A stretch of DNA of 64,000 nucleotides from Prevotella sp. (GCA_016287755.1 JAEEWT010000017.1:1-64000), one strand, 5' to 3'. Positions 52,876-61,421 are shown, counted from the first letter of the stretch. A program made the numbers and translations. Notes: generated by a model from the letters alone, not told the origin.

Positions 52876-53481
52876 ATGAACAAACTGAGTTATTCGTTAG
52901 GTCTCGGCATCGGTCAGCAATTGCTGCAGATGGGCATCGACGAGTTCGATGTGAACGACTTCGCAGCAGCTGTCAAGGACGTGCTGGAAGGAAAGGATCC
53001 GCAGATAGGACACCGTGAGGCACAGACCATTGTACAGACCTATTTCCAACAGCAGGAAGAGAAACTGAACCGCGAAAAAGAAGCGAAAGGCAAGATTGCC
53101 AAGGAAGAAGGCGAGAAATATCTGGCAGCCAATGCCAAGAAAGAAGGTGTGGTAACCCGCGAGAGCGGTCTGCAATACCTGGTTTTGAAGGAAGGAACGG
53201 GCAAGAGTCCGAAGGCCACCGATAAGGTAAAGTGCCACTACGAAGGTTTCCTGATTGACGGAACAGTGTTCGACAGCAGTGTGCAGCGTGGTGAGCCGGC
53301 TGTATTCCCCCTCGACGGTGTGATTGCCGGTTGGACAGAAGGTCTGCAGCTGATGAAAGAGGGTGGTAAGACCCGCTTCTTCATCCCCTACCTCCTGGCT
53401 TACGGTCCGAGTGGCGCTGGCAACAGTATTCCTCCGTATGCCGCACTGATCTTCGATGTGGAACTTATTGAAGTTCTTTGA
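52876..53481 (+). CDS. FKBP-type peptidyl-prolyl isomerase, cytoplasmic
   Basis: A 201-residue protein from ATG 52876 (MNKLSYSLGLGIGQQL); an in-frame TTG at 52870 is less likely. No signal peptide. The N-terminal dimerisation helices (about 1-85) resemble Mip/FkpA. The FKBP domain is VKCHYEGFLIDGTVFDSSVQRG, then VIAGWTEGLQLMKEGGKTRFFIPY and AALIFDVELIEVL. It catalyses proline isomerisation during folding. It is the first of three paralogues in a row; the gap of about 105 bp to the next is simple repeats. Confidence 0.9.
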   Translation: MNKLSYSLGLGIGQQLLQMGIDEFDVNDFAAAVKDVLEGKDPQIGHREAQTIVQTYFQQQEEKLNREKEAKGKIAKEEGEKYLAANAKKEGVVTRESGLQYLVLKEGTGKSPKATDKVKCHYEGFLIDGTVFDSSVQRGEPAVFPLDGVIAGWTEGLQLMKEGGKTRFFIPYLLAYGPSGAGNSIPPYAALIFDVELIEVL

Positions 53482-53575
53482 ACATTGAACTTTGAACTTT
53501 GAACTTTATGATTTGAACTTAGTTCAATTGTAAAATGGTGAAATTGTAAAATTGTAAAATCGTAATTTAAATAGA
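53482..53575. repeat. GAACTTTGAACTTT and AATTGTAAAAT simple repeats
   Basis: TTGAACTTTGAACTTTGAAC-type units (period 8) are followed by AAATTGTAAAATTGTAAAAT. The first family recurs at 60372-60402 next to the 48-bp repeat. Confidence 0.8.
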
Positions 53576-53586
53576 TAAGAAAAGCA

Positions 53587-54459
53587 ATGAAAAAAGTAAC
53601 AATCGTAGCCGCTATGGCTATCGTAGCCGCCGCTTTCACATCATGCGGCAACCCCACTCCCAAGGCTAACCTGAAGAGTGATCTCGACAGTATGAGCTAT
53701 GCCATGGGTATGGCACAGACACAGGGTCTGAAGGACTATCTGGTACAGCGCCTCGGTGTTGATACAGCTTACTTGGACGACTTTATCAAAGGTCTGAACG
53801 AAGGTGCTAATGCTGGTGACGACAAGAAGAAGAACGCTTACTATGCAGGTATCGAGATCGGTAAGCAGGTGGGCAACCAGATGATCAAGGGTATCAACCT
53901 CGAGATCTTCGGTGAGGACTCAACCAAGACCATCTCCAAGAAGAACTTCATGGCTGGTTTCATCAGCGGTACAACAGGTACTAAGGGTCTGATGACTATG
54001 GAGCAGGCTGGTGAGCTGGCACAGAAGCTGATGACTGACTACAAGAAGGATCAGACCGAGAAGCAGTTCAGTGAAAACAAGGCTGAAGGCGAGAAGTATG
54101 TTGCCAACTATGCCAAGGGTAAGGACGTGAAGACACTCAAGGGTGGCGTTCTGTACAAGGTAATCAAGGCTGGTACAGGTGCTCTCCCCACCGACACCTC
54201 TATGGTAAAGGTACATTATGAGGGTAAGACCATTGACGGTAATGTGTTCGACAGCTCTTACAAGCGTGGCGAGCCTGTTACTCTGGCTGCTAACCAGGTT
54301 ATTCCCGGTTGGACCACAGCGCTTACCAACATGCCCGTTGGTTCTGTTTGGGAGATCGTTATTCCGCAGGAGCAGGCTTACGGCGACCGTGCTCAGAGAG
54401 GTATCAAGCCTTTCTCTGCACTGATCTTCAAGCTTGAGCTGCTGGGTATTGAGAAATAA
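53587..54459 (+). CDS. FKBP-type peptidyl-prolyl isomerase lipoprotein
   Basis: A 290-residue lipoprotein (lipobox AAFTSCGNPTPK, Cys about residue 19). The N-terminal helical domain (DSMSYAMGMAQTQGLKDYL to about 190) is followed by the FKBP domain: VHYEGKTIDGNVFDSSYKRGEP, VIPGWTTALTNMPVGSVW, and SALIFKLELLGIEK. Periplasmic or outer-membrane folding helper. It is closest in layout to FkpA. Confidence 0.92.
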   Translation: MKKVTIVAAMAIVAAAFTSCGNPTPKANLKSDLDSMSYAMGMAQTQGLKDYLVQRLGVDTAYLDDFIKGLNEGANAGDDKKKNAYYAGIEIGKQVGNQMIKGINLEIFGEDSTKTISKKNFMAGFISGTTGTKGLMTMEQAGELAQKLMTDYKKDQTEKQFSENKAEGEKYVANYAKGKDVKTLKGGVLYKVIKAGTGALPTDTSMVKVHYEGKTIDGNVFDSSYKRGEPVTLAANQVIPGWTTALTNMPVGSVWEIVIPQEQAYGDRAQRGIKPFSALIFKLELLGIEK

Positions 54460-54470
54460 TCTTTTCCATC

Positions 54471-55319
54471 ATGAAGAGAATCATCCTTATAGCACTCACC
54501 GTCATGGTGAGTGCTTCTTTCTATACAGCATCTGCTCAGAAAGTAACACTAACCACCCCTTCCGACTCCCTTAGCTATGCTGCGGGAGCATCCATGACCG
54601 ATGGTTTGATGACCTTCCTGAAACAGCAGTACGATATGGATGAAGCCTACCTCGATGATTTCCTGAGTAGCTTTGAGGAGGCCATGAAAAGCGGTGTTGA
54701 CGGCAAGAAGAAAGCCTACAGTGCCGGTATCCAGATTGCAGGCATGGTGAAAGAGCGCATGCTGCCGTCTATCTCTAATGATTTGCAGGGTTCCGACTAC
54801 ACCATACAGGAGGAGTTGTTCACGAAAGGCTTCATGGCCTCACTGAAGAAAGACTCCACCGTCTTTGGTCAGGATCCCAAACCTTACTTCAACACCCGCA
54901 TGGGAGCTGTTGTCAATGCCAAGAAAGAGGCTGTGCGCAAAGCTGGCGAGCAGTTCCTGAGCGAGAACAGTAAGAAGGCTGGTGTGCAGGTAACCCCCAG
55001 CGGACTGCAGTACAAGATCCTGACAAAGGGTAAGGGAAAGGTGCCCACCAAAGACGATCAGGTGATTGTGAAATACGAGGGCCGACTGATTGACGGAACG
55101 GTGTTCGACAGCAGTTACAAACGCGCAGAACAAACCAATAAGTTCCGTCCTACGGATGTCATCAAGGGTTGGACCGAGGCGCTCACCATGATGCCTGTAG
55201 GAAGCAAGTGGGAGCTTTATATCCCACAGGAACTGGCTTACGGCGCCCGTGAAACTGGTGATATTCCTGCCTACAGCGCACTGATCTTTATCGTGGAGCT
55301 GGTGGGCATTGAAAAATAG
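54471..55319 (+). CDS. FKBP-type peptidyl-prolyl isomerase, exported
   Basis: A 282-residue paralogue of the preceding protein, 11 bp after it. Signal peptide to YTASAQ (about residue 23), without a lipobox. N-terminal helical domain (DSLSYAAGASMTDGLMTFL) and FKBP domain VKYEGRLIDGTVFDSSYKRAE with IKGWTEALTMMPVGSKWELY, ending ALIFIVELVGIEK. It probably acts in the periplasm. The two exported copies share the ending VGIEK/LGIEK. Confidence 0.92.
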   Translation: MKRIILIALTVMVSASFYTASAQKVTLTTPSDSLSYAAGASMTDGLMTFLKQQYDMDEAYLDDFLSSFEEAMKSGVDGKKKAYSAGIQIAGMVKERMLPSISNDLQGSDYTIQEELFTKGFMASLKKDSTVFGQDPKPYFNTRMGAVVNAKKEAVRKAGEQFLSENSKKAGVQVTPSGLQYKILTKGKGKVPTKDDQVIVKYEGRLIDGTVFDSSYKRAEQTNKFRPTDVIKGWTEALTMMPVGSKWELYIPQELAYGARETGDIPAYSALIFIVELVGIEK

Positions 55320-55346
55320 TATCAGGTCCGTTTTCCTGACATATAT

Positions 55347-55392
55347 GCAGCATTTTGACTGAATTTGCACAATTTTCATGTCAAAATGTTGC
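55347..55392. promoter_or_regulatory. long-spaced inverted repeat upstream of lrp
   Basis: Arms GCAGCATTTTGAC (55347-55359) and GTCAAAATGTTGC (55380-55392) match at 12 of 13 pairs. Their centres are 33 bp apart, about three helical turns, and the right arm overlaps the -33 region of the lrp promoter. Candidate site for autoregulation. Confidence 0.6.
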
Positions 55393-55419
55393 ATATTTCA
55401 TTTTAAATACCTATTTTTG
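55388..55419 (+). promoter_or_regulatory. lrp promoter
   Basis: A -33 GTTG (55388-55391, 3 of 4 matches) and a -7 TATTTTTG (55412-55419) are 20 bp apart; leader about 33 nt. Confidence 0.6.
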
Positions 55420-55458
55420 CTAACAGATTTCATTACTTAACAAGAATTAGGCAATCAA

Positions 55459-55920
55459 ATGGACAAGATTGACAGTCTGGACAAGAAAATCCTGAACATC
55501 CTCTCGAAAAACGCGAGGATTCCTTTCAAAGACGTAGCAGCAGAATGCAACGTCTCCCGTGCAGCCATCCACCAGCGCGTGCAGCGTCTCACCGACGAGG
55601 GCGTGATTACTGGTAGTGGTTTCGATGTGAACCCCAAATCGTTGGGCTACAGTACTTGTACCTATGTAGGCATTAACCTTGAACGTGGTAGTATGTATAA
55701 GCAAGTGGTGGAACGACTCGTGCACATCCCCGAAATTGTGGAATGTCACTTCACAACCGGTCCGTACACCATGCTCGTCAAACTCTATGCACGCGACAAT
55801 GAACAGCTCATGGACCTGCTCAACAACCAGCTGCAGGACATCCCCGGCGTGGTGGCCACCGAGACGCTCATCTCGCTGGAGCAAAGCGTGAAGAGAGAGA
55901 TACCCATTGCATTGGATTAA
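55459..55920 (+). CDS. Lrp/AsnC-family transcriptional regulator
   Basis: A 153-residue regulator. N-terminal helix-turn-helix: LDKKILNILSKNARIPFKDV, then AAECNVSRAAIHQRVQRLTD (about 8-46). The RAM ligand domain follows: VGINLERGSMYKQVVERL, IVECHFTTGPYTMLVKLYAR and TETLISLEQS. It responds to amino acids. The next gene, a peptide/gamma-glutamyl amide hydrolase fusion, starts 4 bp after its stop, so it may control that enzyme. Confidence 0.94.
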   Translation: MDKIDSLDKKILNILSKNARIPFKDVAAECNVSRAAIHQRVQRLTDEGVITGSGFDVNPKSLGYSTCTYVGINLERGSMYKQVVERLVHIPEIVECHFTTGPYTMLVKLYARDNEQLMDLLNNQLQDIPGVVATETLISLEQSVKREIPIALD

Positions 55921-55924
55921 TAAA

Positions 55925-57673
55925 ATGGAGAACTTTAATCTGCAGTCGCACCTCAGTAAGATCTATGCGACATTCCCCGAGGCCGACCATCGACCTCTTA
56001 TAGGTATTACCAGTAACTTCACCGATGGGGATGCTTCCCTGCGTGACAGGTATTACAAACAGGTGATCCAGGCAGGTGGAACGCCTGTGATTATTCCTCC
56101 TGTGGCCGATAAGAACGTACTGGTGAACACCCTGGATCACCTCGACGGTCTGCTGCTCAGCGGCGGTGCAGATTATAACCCTCTGTGGTGCGGCGAGGAA
56201 CCCTCACCCAAGCTGCACGGCATCAATGCCGAACGCGACCTCCCCGAGATGCTTATCACCCGACTGGCGTACAACCGTCAGATTCCTATCTTGGGTATCT
56301 GCCGGGGAATACAGACTATCGTGATGGCCCTCGACGGTCATGTGGCACAGGACATCAGCGCCACTACCATCAAGCATTCGCAGGATGCGAATCGCAACGA
56401 GCTCACCCATAGCGTGACCATTCATAAGGACAGTATCTTATACGATCTGTACAAAACGCAGAACATCTATGTGAACTCCTTCCACCACCAGGCCGTTTCC
56501 GACCCCGGTTCGCGCTTCCATGTGGTGGCTACGGCTCCCGACGGTACCATCGAGGCCATCGAGAGCAGTGAATTCAAACCTATCTTAGGTGTGCAGTGGC
56601 ATCCCGAATGGCTGGAAAGCGGACTCCCCTTGTTCAGCTGGCTGGTGAAACAGGCTACGAATTTCCAGGTGGCCAAACGTCTGCATCATAGGATTCTCAC
56701 CTTGGATACGCACTGTGATACGCCGATGTTCTTCCCGCAGGGTATTCATTTCGAGCAGCGCGACCCGCGTATCCTCGTCGACCTGCATAAGATGACCGAA
56801 GGTCGGCAGGATGCTGTCATCATGGCGGCTTATCTGCCACAGCCCAAGATCGGTGAGCAGTTCTCGCAGATCGTACCCTTCGACGTGAACAGTCCGATGG
56901 CCTATGCCGACCTGATCTTCGACAAGATCGAGGAGATTGTGCGCAACAACAGTCGGTATATCAGTATTGCCCGCACGCCCAGCGACCTGTACGAAGACAA
57001 GCGGAAGGGGCGCAAGAGCATTATGTTCGGCATTGAGAACGGATTGGCCCTGAACCACGACGTAGCAAACGTCAAGCATTTCGCCCAGCGAGGGGTGGTA
57101 TATATCACACTTTGTCATAACGGGGATAATGATATCTGCGACTCGGCCAAGGGATGCAACACACACAATGGTGTGAGTGCCTTCGGCGAGAAAGTGATTC
57201 AGGCCATGAACGCCAATGGAATGATGGTGGATCTGAGTCATGCCAACGAGAAGAGCTTCTACGACGCCCTGGAAATCAGTCGTACACCCATTGTATGCAG
57301 TCATAGCAGCAGTCGTACCCTGTGTGACCACCCCCGCAACCTCACCGACGACCAGATGCGGGCATTGGCGGCCAAGGGCGGTGTGGCCCATACCACCCTC
57401 TACCACGGTTTCCTGCGCAAAGAGGGAGAGGCAACCATCCTTGATGCGTTGGCTCATCTGGAGCATGCCATTGCCGTCATGGGCATAGACCATGTGGGCT
57501 TGGGTACGGATTTCGACGGCGACGGCGGTGTGGTGGGTATGGCCAACAGCAGCGAGGCCATTAACTTCACCCTGCACCTGCTCAGGCGCAAATATAGTGA
57601 ACGCGATATTGAGAAGATCTGGGGCGGCAACTGGCTGCGGGTGATGGCTCAGGTGCAGCGCATAGACAGATAA
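55925..57673 (+). CDS. fusion of peptidase C26 (gamma-glutamyl hydrolase) and peptidase M19 (membrane-type dipeptidase)
   Basis: A 582-residue two-domain enzyme from ATG 55925 (MENFNLQSHL); an in-frame ATG at 55907 overlaps lrp. The N-terminal part (about 20-245) is a class I glutamine-amidotransferase-like C26 hydrolase: LLSGGADYNPLWCGE, nucleophile Cys126 in GICRGIQT, and HPEWLE with the catalytic His and Glu. The C-terminal part (about 255-582) is a zinc-dependent M19 dipeptidase: LDTHCDTPMFFP, MFGIENG, VDLSHAN, CSHSSSR, and GLGTDFDGD. No signal peptide, so cytoplasmic. It could open gamma-glutamyl peptides and then split dipeptides. It is followed after 20 bp by the glutaminyl cyclase-like gene. 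Confidence 0.9.
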   Translation: MENFNLQSHLSKIYATFPEADHRPLIGITSNFTDGDASLRDRYYKQVIQAGGTPVIIPPVADKNVLVNTLDHLDGLLLSGGADYNPLWCGEEPSPKLHGINAERDLPEMLITRLAYNRQIPILGICRGIQTIVMALDGHVAQDISATTIKHSQDANRNELTHSVTIHKDSILYDLYKTQNIYVNSFHHQAVSDPGSRFHVVATAPDGTIEAIESSEFKPILGVQWHPEWLESGLPLFSWLVKQATNFQVAKRLHHRILTLDTHCDTPMFFPQGIHFEQRDPRILVDLHKMTEGRQDAVIMAAYLPQPKIGEQFSQIVPFDVNSPMAYADLIFDKIEEIVRNNSRYISIARTPSDLYEDKRKGRKSIMFGIENGLALNHDVANVKHFAQRGVVYITLCHNGDNDICDSAKGCNTHNGVSAFGEKVIQAMNANGMMVDLSHANEKSFYDALEISRTPIVCSHSSSRTLCDHPRNLTDDQMRALAAKGGVAHTTLYHGFLRKEGEATILDALAHLEHAIAVMGIDHVGLGTDFDGDGGVVGMANSSEAINFTLHLLRRKYSERDIEKIWGGNWLRVMAQVQRIDR

Positions 57674-57693
57674 ACAAAAAAAACGAATACACG

Positions 57694-58707
57694 ATGATGA
57701 TCATCAAGAACCTGAAACGATTCCTTCCTTTACTTCTACTCCTGCTCGTGGCTTGTAAGAGCAGCAAAACCCATCAGGAGGTGCTGGTGCTGAGTTCTCC
57801 GGCAGGTCCTGCCTTCAATGCCGACAGTGCTTTCAGCTATTGTCAGGCACAATGCGACTTCGGTCCGAGAACGATGAACAGTGCTGCGCACGACCAGTGT
57901 GAGGCGTGGATCATCAAGCAGTTCCAGCAGTTCGGCTGTCAGACCGTCACCCAGAAGACCGTTCTCCAAGGCTATGACGGAACGGCACTGAACAGTACGA
58001 ACATCATTGCTTCCACTCAGCCCGACAACACCACGAGGGTGATGCTCTGTGCCCATTGGGACAGTCGGCCGTGGGCTGATAACGACCCGGACGAGAGGAA
58101 CTGGAAGACGCCCGTGATGGCTGCGAACGATGGAGCCAGCGGCGTGGCCGTGATGCTGGAGCTGGCGCGGTTGATACAGACTGCCGACTCGCTGAAGGTG
58201 GGGGTTGACTTCATCTGCTTTGATGCAGAAGACTGGGGTACGCCGCAATGGGACACCAACACGTATAACACCACAGGCGATGTGTGGGCATTGGGAGCAG
58301 CCTATTGGGCCAGTAACCCGCATGTAGCAGACTACAGACCACGCTACGGAATCCTCCTCGACATGGTGGGTGGCCAGGGGGCGCAGTTCTATCAGGAGCG
58401 TTTCTCCAAGCAATATGCGCAGCCTATATTAAATAAGGTGTGGGCAGCCGCCAAGGTGGTGGGCTTCGGCAGCTATTTCCCCGACAGCAGCGGGGAGTAT
58501 ATCACCGACGACCATACGCCCATCAATACACAGGCACGTATCCCAACCATTGATATCATTCCCTTCTATCCCGATTGTCAGCAGAGCGGGTTCGGTCCTA
58601 CCTGGCACACCATCAACGACGATATGGAGCATATCGACAAGAACACTCTCCAAGCTGTAGGACAGACATTGGTGCAAGTGCTGTATTCGGAAGGGAAAAC
58701 AGATTAA
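57694..58707 (+). CDS. M28-family glutaminyl-peptide cyclotransferase-like lipoprotein
   Basis: A 337-residue lipoprotein (lipobox LLLVACKSSK, Cys about residue 21). It is the zinc-type glutaminyl cyclase fold: LCAHWDSRPWADNDP near residue 110, AANDGASGVAVMLELARL near residue 145, FICFDAEDWGTPQWD near residue 170, and TWHTINDDMEHID near residue 305; these give the zinc-ligand Asp, the Glu-Asp pair and His. It would make N-terminal pyroglutamate on exported proteins. This suits Bacteroidetes, where many signal peptidase I products begin with Gln, as several proteins in this window do. ATG 57694 or 57697. Its stop overlaps that of the convergent ABC gene. Confidence 0.88.
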   Translation: MMIIKNLKRFLPLLLLLLVACKSSKTHQEVLVLSSPAGPAFNADSAFSYCQAQCDFGPRTMNSAAHDQCEAWIIKQFQQFGCQTVTQKTVLQGYDGTALNSTNIIASTQPDNTTRVMLCAHWDSRPWADNDPDERNWKTPVMAANDGASGVAVMLELARLIQTADSLKVGVDFICFDAEDWGTPQWDTNTYNTTGDVWALGAAYWASNPHVADYRPRYGILLDMVGGQGAQFYQERFSKQYAQPILNKVWAAAKVVGFGSYFPDSSGEYITDDHTPINTQARIPTIDIIPFYPDCQQSGFGPTWHTINDDMEHIDKNTLQAVGQTLVQVLYSEGKTD

Positions 58708-60320
58708 GCCAGTTTCTCAATCTTTAAGGTCTGATCACAATAATCAACCACTGCCGGACGGTGGGTGATGAAGATGACGGTCTTGTCGCGCTTCTGCAGG
58801 ATATTCTGCAGCAGCTGCCGTTCCGTGTCGGGATCAAGGGCGCTGGTAGCTTCATCGAACAGCATGATGCCACGGTTGCGCAACAAGGCACGGGCAATGG
58901 CAATGCGCTGCGCCTGACCCTCACTCAAGCCGCCACCGGATTCGGCACAAGAGGTGTCCAAGCCCTTGGGCAGATCAAACACGAAGCCTGCACAAGCCTG
59001 CATCAGCACCTCCTTCATCTCCTCGTCCGTGGCGTTCAGCTTTCCTAAACGCAGGTTCTCACGTATGGTACCGCTCATCAAGGTGTTTCCCTGCGGTACA
59101 TAGACAAAGTTACAACGCATGCGGGGAGAGAGGGTTTTCTTCATCTTCTCATTATAGATGGACACCTCTCCACTCTGCGGGCGCAGCAAGGCCAGAATCA
59201 ATCGTACAAGGGTGGTCTTACCTGCTCCCGTCTCGCCCAAGATAGCCGTACAGCTACCCGGGTAGAAATCAAACGACAGGTTGTCAATCACCTTCCCGTC
59301 GGTAGGTTCATACTCATAGGAAACCGCTTCCAGCTGCACCCCACACGGTCCTTCCAGCTCTATGGGCTCTCCCTGCTCCTCCATGGGATCCTCCTCCAGC
59401 TCCATCAAACGCTCTGCGGCCGTGAACACGCTCACGAAGGCAGGCACCAGCTTGGTCAGTCCACGTGCCGGTCCCTGAATCCTGTTCACCAGCTGCAGGA
59501 AGGCGGTCATACCACCGAAGGTAAGCGTACCGGCCGACATGCGCAGGGCCGACCACAGGAAAGCAACCAGGTAACCCAAGGCGAAGCCGAAGTTCAGGAT
59601 CAGGTTACTGAACACCGAGAACATCGTACGTTTCACCACGTTCTGCCGCAGCTCACTCTGCGTGTTCTCCAGTCGGTCAACCATCATCGTGTCACTCTCC
59701 AGCGTCTTGATGAGCATTCGGTTCTGCACCGTTTCCTGTAATACGCTCTGCACCTTCGAGTCACTGTCGCGCACCTGTCGGGTAAAGTGCCGCATCTGGT
59801 TCACATAAATCTTACTCACTGCCAGGAACAGCGGTAACATCACTATGATGATGACTGCCAGCCACTTGTCCATGGAGAACAGATAGAAGAACGCACCGAG
59901 GAACATGGCCAAGGTGGAGAGGGCGCCGGGCAAGGTCTCAGTAAGGAAACTCACCACATTACCCACATCGCCTTCCAGTCGGTTAATCACATCACCGCTG
60001 TGCATACGTTCCTTTCCGCGCCATTCAGAGCGCAGGATTCTGTCGAGCATTCGTTGCTGCATACGGTTCTGTGCGCGTATTCCCAAGATGTTCCGCACCC
60101 AGATACTACTGATGCTGATGGCGAAATTAGCCAGTATCAGCAGTCCCATATACGCCACAGCCCAATAGAGGGAGCCTTCAGCTGTATGAGAGGCCACGTC
60201 GATAGCGTGCTGAATAGCCCATACCTGAGCCAGACTCACCACCACGCTCAGCAGTCCTAACGAGGCATTCAGCACTGCTTGTAGCTGATTGCCCCGCCAA
60301 GCTCGCCACAGCCATTTCAT
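58704..60320 (-). CDS. MsbA-type ABC exporter (fused permease/ATPase)
   Basis: A 538-residue half-transporter. ATG 60320 (MKWLWRAWRGNQLQAVLNAS) follows GAAGG and matches the usual family start. The longer frame to 60431 adds 37 residues encoded by a dispersed repeat and is rejected. Six transmembrane helices lie in about 20-300; the ATPase has Walker A GETGAGKTT near residue 365, the signature SGGGLSEGQAQRIAIARAL (LSEGQ rather than LSGGQ) and Walker B ILFDEATSALD. Substrate unknown; lipids or peptides are typical. It lies downstream of NAD kinase on the same strand with a repeat-filled gap. Confidence 0.92.
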   Translation of the reverse strand: MKWLWRAWRGNQLQAVLNASLGLLSVVVSLAQVWAIQHAIDVASHTAEGSLYWAVAYMGLLILANFAISISSIWVRNILGIRAQNRMQQRMLDRILRSEWRGKERMHSGDVINRLEGDVGNVVSFLTETLPGALSTLAMFLGAFFYLFSMDKWLAVIIIVMLPLFLAVSKIYVNQMRHFTRQVRDSDSKVQSVLQETVQNRMLIKTLESDTMMVDRLENTQSELRQNVVKRTMFSVFSNLILNFGFALGYLVAFLWSALRMSAGTLTFGGMTAFLQLVNRIQGPARGLTKLVPAFVSVFTAAERLMELEEDPMEEQGEPIELEGPCGVQLEAVSYEYEPTDGKVIDNLSFDFYPGSCTAILGETGAGKTTLVRLILALLRPQSGEVSIYNEKMKKTLSPRMRCNFVYVPQGNTLMSGTIRENLRLGKLNATDEEMKEVLMQACAGFVFDLPKGLDTSCAESGGGLSEGQAQRIAIARALLRNRGIMLFDEATSALDPDTERQLLQNILQKRDKTVIFITHRPAVVDYCDQTLKIEKLA

Positions 60321-60363
60321 AATAACCTTCGCGCTGTACTTGCTTTCCTTCCTACTAAAATAC

Positions 60364-60440
60364 TCCCTTATATTCAACTTTGAACTTTGAGCTTTGAACT
60401 TTGCGCTCGGCTCTGCCGCTTTGCTCTGCAAAGAACTTTA
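60364..60440. repeat. intergenic copy of the 48-bp repeat with flanking GAACTTT units
   Basis: 60392-60439 is the reverse complement of the stretch in the galactanase gene (46 of 48 identical). It is preceded by ACTTTGAACTTTGAGCTTTG units of the family at 53482. Read on the minus strand it encodes FFAEQSGRAERKVQ, as in the galactanase. Confidence 0.9.
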
Positions 60441-60491
60441 TGATATGCTTTGTGAGACAGAAGTTTTGACTTGATGGTAACTTCGAGCGCT

Positions 60492-60510
60492 CCCTCCCTT
60501 TTGGGGAGGG
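60492..60510. repeat. G/C-rich hairpin repeat
   Basis: Stem CCCTCCC/GGGAGGG with a 5-nt loop in the gap downstream of NAD kinase. The surrounding minus-strand sequence, translated, gives SPQPSPKGRE, a well-known signature of a dispersed repeat in many genomes. No T-run follows, so it is not a clear terminator. Confidence 0.6.
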
Positions 60511-60527
60511 TTGGGGAGAGGCTCCTT

Positions 60528-61421
60528 CTATCGTTGATCCAACCCCCACATCATCTTCTCCCTCAGGGTGGAGAAATACTTCTGTCCGCGCCGTTTCACG
60601 ATATGAATGCCGTACGGCGCCTTACGGATGGTGAGTCGTGTACCCTCCTCACAACGCTCCGACCTGCCGTCGATGGCAATCAGGAAGTTATGCGAACGAC
60701 TCTCCACGGTGATGGTAATCTCACTGTCGTCCTTCACCACGATGGGACGGATGTTCAGACTATGTGGAGCAACAGGTGTCAGACAAAAGATTCCTGCCTG
60801 CGGCACAATGATCGGTCCGCCGTTCGAGAGCGAATAGGCTGTACTACCCGTGGGTGTACTCACTATCAGACCGTCAGCCTGATAGGTTACCAGGTATTCA
60901 CCGTTGATACATGTGCGGATAGAGATCATCGAGGCATTGTCGCGTTTCAGCACAGCAATATCGTTCAGCGCCCGCGGACAGGTCTGCAGCTGCTGTCCCT
61001 CCAACTCCACCTGAATCACCGCATGGTCCTCTAAATCATACTCCCCACGATACAGCGCGTCAATGGCACTCTCTATCTCCTGCGGACTCACATCCGCGAG
61101 GAATCCCAGGCGCCCCATGTTCACACCCATAATGGGAATACCCTTACCACCCACAAAATGAGCCGACTTCAATAACGTTCCGTCACCTCCCATGGAGATC
61201 ACGAAGTCTGCATCGAAGTCATTCCCTTCGAACACCCTCGTCACCTGCACCTCCAGATGCTGTCCCTTCGTGACGAAGTCGTAGAACTCCCGCTCCATAA
61301 ACACATCTGCCTCCCGCTCAGAGAGATACGAGAGTATTTTCTGGATGCTGGCCGACTTCTTCGCCTGATACACATTACCGAAGATGGCGAACCGTAGTTT
61401 CTTCTTTCCTTCCTTCTCCAT
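60528..61421 (-). CDS. nadK: NAD kinase
   Basis: A 297-residue enzyme that makes NADP from NAD and ATP. ATG 61421 (MEKEGKKKLRFAIFGN) is preceded by AAAGGA at good spacing; ATG 61427 is possible. The 40 extra in-frame codons up to 61544 lie in the promoter repeats and are rejected. Signatures: SMGGDGTLLKSAH near residue 75, MGVNMGRLGFLAD near residue 97, and ADGLIVSTPTGSTAYSLSNGG near residue 180. Single gene, transcribed from the repeat-borne promoter. Confidence 0.95.
   Translation of the reverse strand: MEKEGKKKLRFAIFGNVYQAKKSASIQKILSYLSEREADVFMEREFYDFVTKGQHLEVQVTRVFEGNDFDADFVISMGGDGTLLKSAHFVGGKGIPIMGVNMGRLGFLADVSPQEIESAIDALYRGEYDLEDHAVIQVELEGQQLQTCPRALNDIAVLKRDNASMISIRTCINGEYLVTYQADGLIVSTPTGSTAYSLSNGGPIIVPQAGIFCLTPVAPHSLNIRPIVVKDDSEITITVESRSHNFLIAIDGRSERCEEGTRLTIRKAPYGIHIVKRRGQKYFSTLREKMMWGLDQR

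Noticed and set aside
55320..55345. Terminator after the third FKBP gene
   Set aside because: The TCAGG/CCTGA stem is only 5 bp and no T-run follows.
56585..57577. 330-codon minus-strand frame
   Set aside because: Antisense shadow of the M19 dipeptidase domain.
60321..60431. 37-residue N-terminal extension of the ABC exporter
   Set aside because: It is encoded by the dispersed repeat at 60364-60440. ATG 60320 has a better ribosome binding site and begins at the usual first residues of the family.
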